Below, piece after piece: positions 1-8,054 of a stretch of DNA of 64,000 bases; the stretch's first letter is position 1; the number at the start of each line of letters is the position of its first letter. Below the pieces are notes generated by a model that was given only the letters and a program-made list of their open reading frames with translations, was not told the origin of the DNA and searched no databases. This DNA is from Cohnella baijiui (GTDB lineage Bacteria > Bacillota > Bacilli > Paenibacillales > Paenibacillaceae). The stretch is taken from contig NZ_JAJFOW010000022.1 of the NCBI RefSeq assembly GCF_020731285.1, positions 40,232-104,231 of the forward strand, written 5' to 3'. A program made the position numbers and the translations under genes.

Positions 1-79
1 ATGACGCGGCTTCCCGCAGCATGCGGGTGACCTGTGCCAGGTAGATCTTCTCTTCCGCTTCGGTTGGATTTCGGACCAT
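1..79 (-). CDS. 5' end of an unidentified gene (cut by window edge)
   Basis: Only the first 26 codons are inside the window, reading off the left edge. The ATG at 79 is preceded by an AGGAAAGAGGG-like ribosome binding site. The visible N-terminus (MVRNPTEAEEKIYLAQ...) is charged and probably helical, with no signal peptide. Too little is present to name a family. Confidence 0.5.
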   Translation of the reverse strand, partial: MVRNPTEAEEKIYLAQVTRMLREAAS

Positions 80-216
80 ACGCGCTCCCTCTTTCCTGCT
101 TGGAATCGTCTTTAGTATAGAGAAATGGAAAAAAAGGTATAGACTTATATTTTTCTTTGTTGTATTATATTTTTATCGTGGGTCCAAAAAAGGACATACG
201 ATTCAGATGCCCATCC

Positions 217-251
217 AACCAAGTCTCCTTCGTTCGGGACTTGGTTTTTTT
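217..251 (+). terminator. Rho-independent terminator-like hairpin
   Basis: Arms AACCAAGTC (217-225) and GACTTGGTT (238-246) are followed by a run of seven T on the plus strand. No plus-strand gene ends just upstream in this window, so which transcript it serves is unclear. Confidence 0.5.
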
Positions 252-288
252 ATTGCTTAGCCCTTGCCGTTCCCTTCCGGAACATGCG

Positions 289-315
289 AAAAAACCGCCG
301 AATCGGCGGTTTTTT
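289..315 (-). terminator. Terminator of the PH-domain gene (bidirectional shape)
   Basis: Six A, CCGCCG, AAT, CGGCGG, six T. The hairpin has T-tracts on both strands and lies 29 nt past the stop of the gene at 344-703, so it can end that minus-strand transcript. Confidence 0.75.
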
Positions 316-343
316 CGGTGATGGAGCATTCGGTTGGGGATGA

Positions 344-703
344 TTACCGAATCGAGGGCTCGTTGATCTCCGTCATTTCGTAAGCGCGGTGAGTCCTTCT
401 CGCCTCGTCGGCGGCATTCAGCACGATATCCGCCACTTCTTCCGCTCCCTTGATATTGCGCAGCATAAAATGCGGCGAATCGGCATCGGTCGAGCTGATA
501 TAAATATCGCCCATGCCCCACAGGCGTTCCCACAGATTGCGCTTGGAAGAGCCGTCCCGAACGCGGTAAAGCCGAATTTCTTTTCGCGTTCTCGTAAAGA
601 TTCCTTTCTCGACGATGACGCGGGTATCCGTGATCGTATAGGTCGTGAAAGACGGAAATCCGTAGTTGAAAGGCTTGCCTTTCCACAGCACGTTTTCGGC
701 CAT
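344..703 (-). CDS. Small bacterial PH-domain (bPH2/YdbT-like) protein
   Basis: 119 residues. The order of strands and the pattern (NVLWKGKP near the start, YTITDTRVIVEKGIF at about 22-36, then EIRLYRVRDG) is that of the bacterial PH domain family, where the protein is built almost only of this beta-sandwich. No signal peptide or clear membrane segment is present, so it is probably cytosolic. In other bacteria such domains often belong to membrane or stress proteins, but the biochemical role of stand-alone copies is not established. It appears to be a single gene with its own terminator at 289-315. The family call is fairly secure; the function is unknown. Confidence 0.75.
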   Translation of the reverse strand: MAENVLWKGKPFNYGFPSFTTYTITDTRVIVEKGIFTRTRKEIRLYRVRDGSSKRNLWERLWGMGDIYISSTDADSPHFMLRNIKGAEEVADIVLNAADEARRTHRAYEMTEINEPSIR

Positions 704-817
704 GCGATCGCCTCCTGCTCAGCGGTTGGGTGCATTGCGCCGGCTCGTTGTCTGCCCGAACGCACCGATGCCTCTACTATAGGGCAGGAAACCAGGCATC
801 GGCAAGCAGGAAACTCG

Positions 818-903
818 GACTCCCTCTTTGACTCTCGCCCCCTAGACTCCCTCTTCGACCCGCCGTTTCCGCGCATGTAGGAGTCCTGGACTCCCTCTTT
901 GAC
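818..903. repeat. Three copies of a 15-bp direct repeat in an intergenic gap
   Basis: GACTCCCTCTTYGAC occurs at 818-832, 845-859 and 889-903, all in the same orientation, between the PH-domain gene and the alpha/beta hydrolase. The middle copy differs at one base. Apart from these repeats I see nothing gene-like in 704-921. Confidence 0.7.
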
Positions 904-921
904 GCTCGACCCGCCGCGAAC

Positions 922-1851
922 CTAGCGAACCCCGAGCCTGCGACGCACGAATGACCCGATATGGACGATCGCCTCGCGGGCTTCGGGCAGATGAGACGCC
1001 AGAAACGGAAAGACGCTCCACATCCGCCCCCAAACCTCCAGCTCGACCGAAACGCCCGCCGACGTCGCGCGCTCCGCCAGCCGCTCCGCGTCGCTCAGCA
1101 GCACTTCCTCGTCTCCGGCCTGAACGAGAAGCGGCGGCAGCCCTTCCAACGAGCAGCGCAAGGGCGAGAGCAGCGGGAGGGACTCCGCCTCGCGATAGCG
1201 GGAGCCCAAATAATCGCGCAAGATCCGCTCGCTCGCCGCCCGGCTGCCGGTCGGGTCCGATGCGGCCCGACTCTCGTAAGACTCGCCGTCCAGATGGACG
1301 AGGTCGGCATGCGGCGACAGCAAAAACGCGCCCGCCGGCAGCGCCTCGCCGCCGTCCCGCAGCGAGAGCAGGGTCATCAGGGCGAGCGAGGCGCCGACGG
1401 AGTCTCCGCCGAGCACGATCCGGCCGGCGCCGCAGCCGTTCTCCGCGAGCCAGCGGTAAGCGAGGAGCGCGTCGTCGTTCGCGGCGGGATACGGAAACTC
1501 GGGTGCGAGCCGATAGGCGACGACGAGCGCCGGCGTACCGGCGGCAAGCGCGATCCGCGAGACGAGGTCCCGGTAGAAGGCGCAGGTGCCGGAGACGAAG
1601 CCGCCTCCGTGCAGGTAGAGAATCGCGCCTTCTTCCCTCGTCCCCGCAGCAGCTTCGGGGATGATCCATTCTCCTTCAAGGGTGCCAATACGCGTCGCGC
1701 GAACCCGAACCCCTTCCAACTGCGGCAACCGGCGCGCAGTCTCCTCCATGTCCCGGCGAATTTGCTCGACCGTCCTGCTCTCGTAACTGCCCGTTTGCCG
1801 AAGATGATGCTTGATTGCCCGAAGCGTCTCGACGCTCGTGGTTGACTTCAT
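922..1851 (-). CDS. HSL-type alpha/beta hydrolase (esterase/lipase) lacking the usual catalytic histidine
   Basis: 309 residues, cytosolic, hormone-sensitive-lipase family. Visible marks are the oxyanion motif HGGG (81-84), the nucleophile elbow GDSVG with Ser151, and the acid region QAGDEEV with Asp247. The family's catalytic His normally sits in a 'GMxHVF' stretch near the C-terminus; here the matching stretch reads GRMWSVFPF, with Ser279 (codon AGC, 1017-1015) where His is expected. Either the enzyme is inactive or altered, or another residue substitutes. It lies 60 bp downstream of a MerR-family gene, with a MerR-type operator in the gap, so it is probably the regulator's target. Confidence 0.85.
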   Translation of the reverse strand: MKSTTSVETLRAIKHHLRQTGSYESRTVEQIRRDMEETARRLPQLEGVRVRATRIGTLEGEWIIPEAAAGTREEGAILYLHGGGFVSGTCAFYRDLVSRIALAAGTPALVVAYRLAPEFPYPAANDDALLAYRWLAENGCGAGRIVLGGDSVGASLALMTLLSLRDGGEALPAGAFLLSPHADLVHLDGESYESRAASDPTGSRAASERILRDYLGSRYREAESLPLLSPLRCSLEGLPPLLVQAGDEEVLLSDAERLAERATSAGVSVELEVWGRMWSVFPFLASHLPEAREAIVHIGSFVRRRLGVR

Positions 1852-1883
1852 GCCGACTCCCCGCCTTTGCTTGGTTTATCCCA

Positions 1884-1915
1884 AGCATACGGCCTGTAGT
1901 ACGGTACAGGGTCAA
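1884..1915 (-). promoter_or_regulatory. MerR-type promoter/operator for the hydrolase gene
   Basis: On the minus strand TTGACC (1915-1910) and TATGCT (1889-1884) are separated by 20 bp, the over-long spacing typical of MerR-activated promoters. The spacer region carries the dyad CCTGTA-6-TACAGG (1910-1893). The merR stop codon TGA lies inside the -35 element. Confidence 0.75.
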
Positions 1916-2325
1916 GTAGGCGAATCCATCCCCAGCTCCCGAAGCGTATCCCGAATTTGCGGATGCCGATCCGCCCGCCCGAGCTGCTCTTGAAGTCCGT
2001 CCAGCCGGGCCAGCTTTTCCTCTTGTTCGGCGATCTGCCGGCGGATTCGCTCCCGCTTGCGATCGATCGCCTGGAGAAAATCGACGATCCCGAGCTCCGC
2101 GCGTTCGGCGCGCGCGAGCGCTTTTCGAATCTCGCGCAGCGTAAAGCCGCAGGATTGGGCGTTTTTGACGAAGGTCAACCTCGCCACGTCCGACTCCCCG
2201 TAACGGCGATAGCCGGACTCGGTCCGCGCGGGCGGCGGGAGCAGGCCCATCTTCTCGTAATAACGCAGCGTCTCTCCGTTCACTTGCGCCAACTTGGCCA
2301 ACTGTCCCCGCGTATAGGCCGGCAT
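1912..2325 (-). CDS. MerR-family transcriptional regulator
   Basis: 137 residues from the chosen ATG at 2325, which is preceded by a purine-rich GAGAGGGGTAGGGAG; a longer frame adds 25 unrelated residues. The N-terminal MerR winged-helix is clear (TRGQLAKLAQVNGETLRYYE, then GLLPPPARTESGYRRY). A coiled-coil dimer helix follows (about 80-120: RKRERIRRQIAEQEEKLARL). The only Cys is in the DNA-binding half, so the C-terminal Cys signature of metal sensors (MerR, CueR, ZntR) is absent and a metal ligand is unlikely. It probably senses an organic compound or stress and controls the adjacent hydrolase through the operator at 1884-1915. Confidence 0.88.
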   Translation of the reverse strand: MPAYTRGQLAKLAQVNGETLRYYEKMGLLPPPARTESGYRRYGESDVARLTFVKNAQSCGFTLREIRKALARAERAELGIVDFLQAIDRKRERIRRQIAEQEEKLARLDGLQEQLGRADRHPQIRDTLRELGMDSPT

Positions 2326-2508
2326 CTCCCTACCCCTCTCTCGCGTTTCGCACCTCCCTATTCTACCATGCTTGGCGCTTGCCCGAAGCGAAAGGGACAA
2401 GGCCCGGCCCGCCGTTTAAAAACGGCCTTTCGCGGCGATCATTCGTCCAAGCCCCGCGAGACGGCCCCGCATTGACTGGTAGTATCCCAGCAGACAGGCG
2501 GTGACCGA

Positions 2509-3210
2509 ATGATGGTTCGTCCTATTTCTCGCGGGCAAGCTCAAGCGATTCGCAAAGTGAACGCCGGCTTGCGCAGAGGCTACGGCTGGTCCTCGGCCAA
2601 CTGGTCCGGCATGGTCGTCGCGAAAGACGCCCGCGCGATCAACCGCGTCTCGGCGCAATGGATCGTTCCGCACGTTCTCCCTTCATCCCGATCCGCCTAT
2701 TCGTCGGCCTGGATCGGGATCGACGGATTCTCGAACAACAACCTGATCCAGACCGGCACGTCCCACGATTACGTCAACGGCAAAGCGAGCTACCAGGCCT
2801 GGTGGGAGATTCTTCCCGCCGCGGAGACCGTGATCCCGCATCCGGTCTATCCGGGGGATCGCATTCAGGCTTCGATCGCCAAGCTCGGCGGCGGCAATCG
2901 CTGGGTCATCCGCATGCGGAACGCCACGCAAAACTGGACGTTCACGACCGTTCAGAGCTACAGCGGCCCCCAATCGTCCGCGGAGTGGATCGTCGAGGCG
3001 CCCCAACTGAACGGGAAGCCGACTCGCCTGGCGCGATTCGCCCCGATCAAGTTCGCCCGATGCCGGCTCAACGGCGCGAACCCCAAGCTGAAGATGAACG
3101 AGCGCGGGTACATGGTCCAGAACAACCGGATCGTCTCCGTCCCGTCGCTGCCGAACCGCGACGGAGACGGCTTTGCGGTCCGCAGGACGTCGCTCCCGTC
3201 CCCGTCGTAA
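2509..3210 (+). CDS. G1 (eqolisin-type) glutamic peptidase-like protein without a signal peptide
   Basis: 233 residues (ATG at 2509 or 2512). The pattern follows the glutamic peptidase family known from scytalidoglutamic peptidase: an ANWSG start to the sandwich (about 30-34), SAWIGIDG (66-73), LIQTG carrying the candidate catalytic Gln81, YQAWWE (95-100), and SAEWIVEAP (157-165) carrying the candidate catalytic Glu. In the known enzymes a Gln/Glu pair cleaves peptides at acid pH after secretion. Here the N-terminus (MMVRPISRGQAQ...) shows no signal peptide, so either it leaves the cell another way or it works inside. It stands alone, upstream of a convergent regulator gene. Confidence 0.8.
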   Translation: MMVRPISRGQAQAIRKVNAGLRRGYGWSSANWSGMVVAKDARAINRVSAQWIVPHVLPSSRSAYSSAWIGIDGFSNNNLIQTGTSHDYVNGKASYQAWWEILPAAETVIPHPVYPGDRIQASIAKLGGGNRWVIRMRNATQNWTFTTVQSYSGPQSSAEWIVEAPQLNGKPTRLARFAPIKFARCRLNGANPKLKMNERGYMVQNNRIVSVPSLPNRDGDGFAVRRTSLPSPS

Positions 3211-3251
3211 CTTGGGTCCTCCCCGCTTCCCCGTTTTTGCGGCGGCACGAC

Positions 3252-3294
3252 AAAAAAGCTTCCTTCCAGGACCGTTCGGCGGGAAAGGAAGCTT
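3252..3294 (-). terminator. Terminator of the ComP/ComA-like operon
   Basis: Arms AAGCTTCCTT (3256-3265) and AAGGAAGCTT (3285-3294) with six A on the plus-strand left side, giving a T-tract on the minus strand. It lies about 40 nt past the regulator stop at 3336. Confidence 0.75.
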
Positions 3295-3335
3295 CTTGGC
3301 GCGACCCCGGAAGGGCCAGATCCCCATTGATCCTG

Positions 3336-3977
3336 CTAGCGCTCCTCTTCGGCGGCCGAATCGCGCACGGCGCCGAGAAGGCCCAGCTCGTAGCCGCGCG
3401 CGACAGCGCCGATGCGCGTCTTGGCGCCCAATTTGCCGGTGATCGACGTCAAGTGATACTCCACCGTGCGCTGGCTCATCGCCAGCTCGCGCGCTATCTC
3501 CTTGTTCGTCTTTTCTTCGGCAACCCGGCGCAGCACTTCGCGCTCCGTCGGCGTGAGCGGATCCAGCGCCCGGTTCATCGCTTTCTCGGGGACGAGCGCG
3601 TACCCCATTACGCATTGCCGGATCGCGTTGATGATCTGCGCATACGTGCTCTGCTTGGACAAATAAGCATGGGCGCCGATTTCGTAGGCCCGATGGTAGA
3701 ATTCGTCGTACGTAAACCCTGACAGCACAATCATCTTGAGCGCGTGTCCGTAGCGTTCCTTCAGCCGGTGCCCCAATTCGAAGCCGTTCAGGTACGGCAT
3801 TGAAATATCCAGGACGATCACGTCGGCCTGAATGGCGTCGATCTGCGCCAGCAGGTCCCGCGGATCGGCGAACGTCCCCGCCACCGCGATATCCGGCTCC
3901 TTCTCCAGCCTTGTTTTCAATCCTTCCAGCACAAGCGGATGGTCGTCGAGCAGCACGACGCCGATGGGGTCAGGCAT
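3336..3977 (-). CDS. NarL/ComA-type response regulator
   Basis: 213 residues. The N-terminal receiver has the acidic pair Asp11-Asp12 and the phospho-acceptor Asp57 in VIVLDISMP. The C-terminal LuxR-type helix-turn-helix (about 143-205) reads LTPTEREVLRRVAEEKTNKE...QRTVEYHLTSI. The ATG at 3977 is used because it overlaps the kinase stop by 8 bp (ATGCCTGA), implying translational coupling; a longer upstream frame is only the kinase gene read in another frame. It is the cytosolic partner of the kinase next to it and probably a transcription activator. Target genes are not evident. Confidence 0.92.
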   Translation of the reverse strand: MPDPIGVVLLDDHPLVLEGLKTRLEKEPDIAVAGTFADPRDLLAQIDAIQADVIVLDISMPYLNGFELGHRLKERYGHALKMIVLSGFTYDEFYHRAYEIGAHAYLSKQSTYAQIINAIRQCVMGYALVPEKAMNRALDPLTPTEREVLRRVAEEKTNKEIARELAMSQRTVEYHLTSITGKLGAKTRIGAVARGYELGLLGAVRDSAAEEER

Positions 3978-5799
3978 GGGCGATCTTCTCCTTTTCCTGC
4001 GGCAGGCGGATCGTAATGAGCGTGCCTCCGCCCGGCAAAGTCCGAATATCCGTTTCACCGCCCAGATGGCGGATCTGGCTGCATGCCGACAGGAGGCCGA
4101 AACGCCGTTCGCCGGCGCCGGGAGCCAATGCGGCTGCGACATCGAATCCCTGCCCGTCGTCGCCGACGGTACAGACGATCGCTTCCCGGTCGCGCCACAG
4201 CCGGATGTGAAGACGCGTCGCGCGAGCATGCTTGAACGCGTTGTGGACAAATTCGCGAATCGCGCGGAACAGATTCGTCTTCACGAGCTCGTCCGCCGGC
4301 TCGCCCGGCCGAAGCTCGTACTGCAGCTCCGTCTGTATGCCGCCTTTGTCCCGCATCGTCCGGAGCAGCCACTGCAGCGCTTCCTTGAGGTCGCCCTTGT
4401 CGACGATGGGCGGATAAAGGTCGTCGCACAGCATCCGAATGCCGCGCTGCGAGTCGTAGACGCACTCCAGCCAGGCTGCGACCCGCTCCCGCTCCCATGC
4501 CCCGGCATCGTGGAGCTCCTCCAGATCCCGTGATAGGAAGATCAAATTCTGCAGTAATTGATCGTGCAAGTAATACGTCACCCGCATCCGCTCCGCATGC
4601 TGGGCTTCGAGCAGGCTCCTCCCTTCAAGCGCCGTACGCCGCCGCCTCGACAAAGCGAGGCGATACGCCCAAGTCAGCAAGGCGAACGCGGCGAAAAGCA
4701 GCGTGACGACGGGCGCAGACACGCCTCGCGCGGCAAACGCGATCAGTCCGAACGACGCGCCGAAATAGACGGCATGAACGACCGGCCCGGAAATCCGAAC
4801 CCGCGCGTTCACCACCCCCTTGGCGGACATCCAATAAGTCAGCGTACCGGATAAAGGTAGGAGCCCGATCAGCGCAAACCGGATCGGCAGCGCCGTCTCT
4901 CTTCCGACGAGCGTCGGCACGGCGTATCCGCCGAGATACGGGAGCAGGCTGAGGAACGCCCCGCCGAATAAGATAAGCAACTGTGATCTCTTCATCGGCT
5001 CGATCGATCTCCGGAGCACGACCGTCACGCCCGCCAGCAGGACGAGGATGCCGATCACCGCCCAATTGAGCAGGTCCTCCACTCCCTTGCGGAGCTCTCC
5101 TCCCGTCGCGAGCAGATACGCCAGATAGGCCGACCAAGCGACGGCAATGGCTAAACTGCCGAGCGACAGAGGCCGGAAGCGCCGAAACTCCGTTCGAAAG
5201 GCGAGCAGCAAATAAAAGGACAGCAAGCAATGCGGCAACCAAATGGCGCAGCAGGCGATCACGAGGTCGGCCAAGCTTTTCTCCATGGTGAACTGGGTGA
5301 GGATGCACAAGGCCATTAGCCAGTTGAGCAAGTAAAACAAACGAGCGATCCGGGATTGGGGCATCTTTCGCAGCGCGTACAAGCCGATGCCGAGCAAGAT
5401 CAGCTCCATCCCGATCGCGAAAGAAGCCTCCGCCACGTCGGCCTCGCCCGGCGCACTCCGGAACGTCTCGACATTTCCCTCCCTGGTCCGCACGACGACC
5501 TTTTCCGCCTTGCGCAAAATCGTACCCGCTTCCGTAACCTCTAACTTCGGCGTCGGCCGTCCTTCGACCATCGCGACCCTGTCGCCCTTGGCGATTCCCC
5601 ACTGCTCCGCCTTGCCGCCTTCCTCAACCGCGGTCACGGTCCATCCCGCTCCGCCGTCGGCCGTCAGCGACAAGCCGATATACGGCGAGCGCAGAGAGAT
5701 CAGGTGCATGTACGCCGCGAGCAGCGCGTAGCAAACGAGCGAGGCGACGAGCAGCAGGCGGGTTTTATGCTTCGATCGGGCACGGATCGTTCCGTACAT
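3970..5799 (-). CDS. ComP-like membrane sensor histidine kinase with PDZ-like extracellular domain
   Basis: 609 residues. One membrane helix (about 14-36), then an outside segment shaped like a PDZ domain (about 45-115; WTVTAVEEGGKAEQWGIAKGD), then roughly eight further membrane helices (about 128-385). A HisKA_3 dimerisation helix carries the phospho-His412 in YYLHDQLLQN, followed by a HATPase_c domain with GDDGQGFD and an FGLLS box. This order matches ComP, the pheromone kinase of Bacillus competence and surfactin control. No ComQ/ComX-like pheromone gene is adjacent, so the ligand is unknown. The stop overlaps the start of the response regulator. Confidence 0.88.
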   Translation of the reverse strand: MYGTIRARSKHKTRLLLVASLVCYALLAAYMHLISLRSPYIGLSLTADGGAGWTVTAVEEGGKAEQWGIAKGDRVAMVEGRPTPKLEVTEAGTILRKAEKVVVRTREGNVETFRSAPGEADVAEASFAIGMELILLGIGLYALRKMPQSRIARLFYLLNWLMALCILTQFTMEKSLADLVIACCAIWLPHCLLSFYLLLAFRTEFRRFRPLSLGSLAIAVAWSAYLAYLLATGGELRKGVEDLLNWAVIGILVLLAGVTVVLRRSIEPMKRSQLLILFGGAFLSLLPYLGGYAVPTLVGRETALPIRFALIGLLPLSGTLTYWMSAKGVVNARVRISGPVVHAVYFGASFGLIAFAARGVSAPVVTLLFAAFALLTWAYRLALSRRRRTALEGRSLLEAQHAERMRVTYYLHDQLLQNLIFLSRDLEELHDAGAWERERVAAWLECVYDSQRGIRMLCDDLYPPIVDKGDLKEALQWLLRTMRDKGGIQTELQYELRPGEPADELVKTNLFRAIREFVHNAFKHARATRLHIRLWRDREAIVCTVGDDGQGFDVAAALAPGAGERRFGLLSACSQIRHLGGETDIRTLPGGGTLITIRLPQEKEKIAHA

Positions 5800-5837
5800 C
5801 TCTCATCACCCGGTTCCAGTATAGCATGGCCACGGAA

Positions 5838-5883
5838 AAGAAGAAGACCCGAACGGCACCGATCGGCCGCTCGAGTCGGGGGT
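5838..5883 (-). terminator. Possible terminator of the SLH serine-hydrolase gene
   Basis: On the minus strand CCCGA...TCGGG (5883-5847) encloses an inner CGGC/GCCG hairpin and is followed by TCTTCTTCTTTT. The stem is imperfect. It lies right after the stop at 5888. A TATACT -10-like box for the kinase gene is at 5823-5818. Confidence 0.45.
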
Positions 5884-5887
5884 GTCC

Positions 5888-7885
5888 TCAGGGAAACTTA
5901 AAGAACATGGCGGCCGCTTCTTGCCGCAGCATCGGCTGCTTGGAGCGATAGTCGACGGCGCCGGACGCGTCCTTCGCCACTTCCGGGCCGTAGTAGCCCC
6001 GCGCGACGATCGTCTGCACACCTTCCCGGGCCCACGCGGCTGTCTCGCCTCTCAGCGGCGTCGTCAGCGGAGCGGCGCCCCCTGCGCCGAATTGGAGCTG
6101 CAGCGCGCGGGCCAGGATGACGGCCGCCTCCTGCCGGGCAATGGGACGGTCCGGCTCGAACCTTCCGCCGTTTGTCCCGGTGACGAGCCCGTATTCCAGC
6201 GCCGTCTGGATTTCGGTCGCATACGGATGGCCGGCCGTATCGACGAACGCAGACGGCGATTCCGAATACGGCCCGCCCGCAAGCGCCATGAGCTGCCCGA
6301 CGAACTGCGCGCGGGTGATCGGCTCGGTCGGACGGAACAGCCGGACGTCTTCCTTATCCAGCAAGCCCTGCTGTCTGGCATAGGAGATCGGCTTCGCGTA
6401 GGGACTATCGTCCGGCACGTCCGCATACTGCTCCCGATCCGGCAGCCGCTCCGCCCAGCTATCCGCCTTGTTGTAGGCAAAGTAGGCGATCCGCCCTGCC
6501 TCGTCCTCCTTGAATGCCGCTTTTCTCCCGTCCTCGTCGACGAACAGCAGCTCCTTCTCCTGCGTCAGCCGATGCGCGCCGTACCCGTCGGTGACGGTGA
6601 TTCCCCCTTCGCGCGCTTCGACCTCGTAGTGCCACATCGGCAGTCGCAGGTCGCGATAGATCCCTTCCAGCCTCAGGAGCTCCGCCTGGCTCTGCCGAAC
6701 GGTCGTCTCCGCCTCCAGCGGGGCGGAAGCCGGGTAGAAGCGGTTCATGAACGCCGCGAACAGCTCCCGTTGGATCGTCCTCGCATCCCGAGCGCTGTTC
6801 AGCGCGACAAACAACCCCGTCTTGCGCTCCGGCAGCAGCCAAAGATGCGACTGGAATCCGGTCGAGACGCCGCCCTTGTCCACAACGAACTGTCCGTTCG
6901 AGAGGTCGGGATACGTTGATTCGAAGCCGTAGCCGACGCCGGGGATATCGGGATGGATCGACACCTGCCGCCGCTCCATCTCTTTTACGGAGTCTTCGGT
7001 CAGGATAGAAGCACCCCCCAGCCGTCCCCCGTTCAAGAGCGCCCGGAGAAATCGGCCCATATCCGCGCCCGTGGAGATCAGCCCGCCGTCCGGCGAATCG
7101 GTCGGGAAGGTAGCGTACTGCGGCAGCGGACGGCCTTCGTCGTCATGGGGCGTCGCCATTCGCCTTTGCACGTAGGGGCTCAAGGCAAAGTAGCTGCTCT
7201 TCATGCCGAGCGGAGCGAAGATCCGGTTTGCGACGACTTGGCCGAACGGCTGGCCCGTCACGTGCTGCACGACGTACCCCAGCAAGTCGTAAGCGTAATT
7301 GTCATAGCGATAGGCGGTACCCGGCTTGCGGACGACGGTCGGGAGGTGGTCCTTGACGAAGTCGTCCAGCGGATAAACCTCCTCCGGCTCCCCTTCGTCT
7401 GCGGCCGCCTCCGTCCGGTCGAATCCGCTCGTATGCGTCAAAAGATGCCGGAGGGTAAGCGGCACTCCGGTTCGGTTCGAAAGGTTCAGGGAACCGAGAT
7501 AGACGGAGACATCCCGGTCGAGCTCGACCTTCCCCTGCTCGGCCTGCTGCATGACGGCGGCCGCCGTCACGGTCTTGGACAGGGAAGCGAGGCGAAAAAG
7601 CGTCGCGTCGGGATCGACCGGCGTCCGCTGCGTCGCGTCGGCGTAGCCGTAGCCCTTGGCGAGCAGCGTCCGGTCGTCCCGGACGACGACGACGACGGCG
7701 CCGACGAGCGACTGACGGATGTCCGGCCGGCTAAAAAAGTCGTCCGCGAACGCCGCCGCTTCCGCGGAATCGCTGGGGCCGGAAGAAGCTGCCGAGAGAG
7801 GGTAGGGGAAGATCAGGACGGCGGATAAGACGGTTGCGAGCACCCGGCAGAACGAACTGCCGGCTGATCTTGGCAGGATGCGCAT
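5888..7885 (-). CDS. Secreted serine hydrolase (class C beta-lactamase/PBP fold) with C-terminal SLH domains
   Basis: 665 residues. N-terminal signal peptide with cleavage near PLSAASS (about 32). The catalytic domain (about 45-400) has the Ser-x-x-Lys motif S101-L-S-K104 and the Tyr-x-Asn motif Y194-D-N196, as in class C beta-lactamases, D-aminopeptidases and esterases of that fold. After a linker domain come three S-layer-homology units (about 485-665; for example ITRAQFVGQLMAL and IARQEAAVILARAL) that would anchor it to cell-wall polymers. The substrate cannot be told from sequence; peptidoglycan peptides, D-amino acid peptides or esters are possible. It is a single gene, convergent with nothing and upstream of the ComP-like pair on the same strand. 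Confidence 0.87.
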   Translation of the reverse strand: MRILPRSAGSSFCRVLATVLSAVLIFPYPLSAASSGPSDSAEAAAFADDFFSRPDIRQSLVGAVVVVVRDDRTLLAKGYGYADATQRTPVDPDATLFRLASLSKTVTAAAVMQQAEQGKVELDRDVSVYLGSLNLSNRTGVPLTLRHLLTHTSGFDRTEAAADEGEPEEVYPLDDFVKDHLPTVVRKPGTAYRYDNYAYDLLGYVVQHVTGQPFGQVVANRIFAPLGMKSSYFALSPYVQRRMATPHDDEGRPLPQYATFPTDSPDGGLISTGADMGRFLRALLNGGRLGGASILTEDSVKEMERRQVSIHPDIPGVGYGFESTYPDLSNGQFVVDKGGVSTGFQSHLWLLPERKTGLFVALNSARDARTIQRELFAAFMNRFYPASAPLEAETTVRQSQAELLRLEGIYRDLRLPMWHYEVEAREGGITVTDGYGAHRLTQEKELLFVDEDGRKAAFKEDEAGRIAYFAYNKADSWAERLPDREQYADVPDDSPYAKPISYARQQGLLDKEDVRLFRPTEPITRAQFVGQLMALAGGPYSESPSAFVDTAGHPYATEIQTALEYGLVTGTNGGRFEPDRPIARQEAAVILARALQLQFGAGGAAPLTTPLRGETAAWAREGVQTIVARGYYGPEVAKDASGAVDYRSKQPMLRQEAAAMFFKFP

Positions 7886-7998
7886 GGCTATCTCCTTTGT
7901 CTCTGGGATGAGTTCGGTGCCTTCTCATCCTACCAAGCCTCCGTACGGCAGCGTATCCGTAGCGGACTGCGAATTCCTTCCCCGTCCGCGCAATTCTT

Positions 7999-8014
7999 TT
8001 GCGCGATCGCGCAA
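7999..8014. repeat. Perfect 16-bp palindrome TTGCGCGATCGCGCAA
   Basis: Self-complementary over 16 bp, in the gap between the SLH hydrolase and the binding-protein gene. It has no T-tract in the minus direction, so it is not a standard terminator for the upstream operon. It may be an operator or a chance GC-rich palindrome. Confidence 0.4.
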
Positions 8015-8054
8015 CGCCGGCTCCCGCTCTCCCCGCTTCCCCGTTCCGGGCGGA

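Noticed and set aside
1912..2325. MerR protein as mercury or copper/zinc sensor
   Set aside because: The C-terminal metal-binding Cys residues are missing and no metal transporter or reductase is nearby.
2658..3722. 354-codon plus-strand frame over the G1 peptidase and regulator
   Set aside because: Runs in the wrong frame through the peptidase gene and antisense to the response regulator; low-complexity Arg/Asp-rich product.
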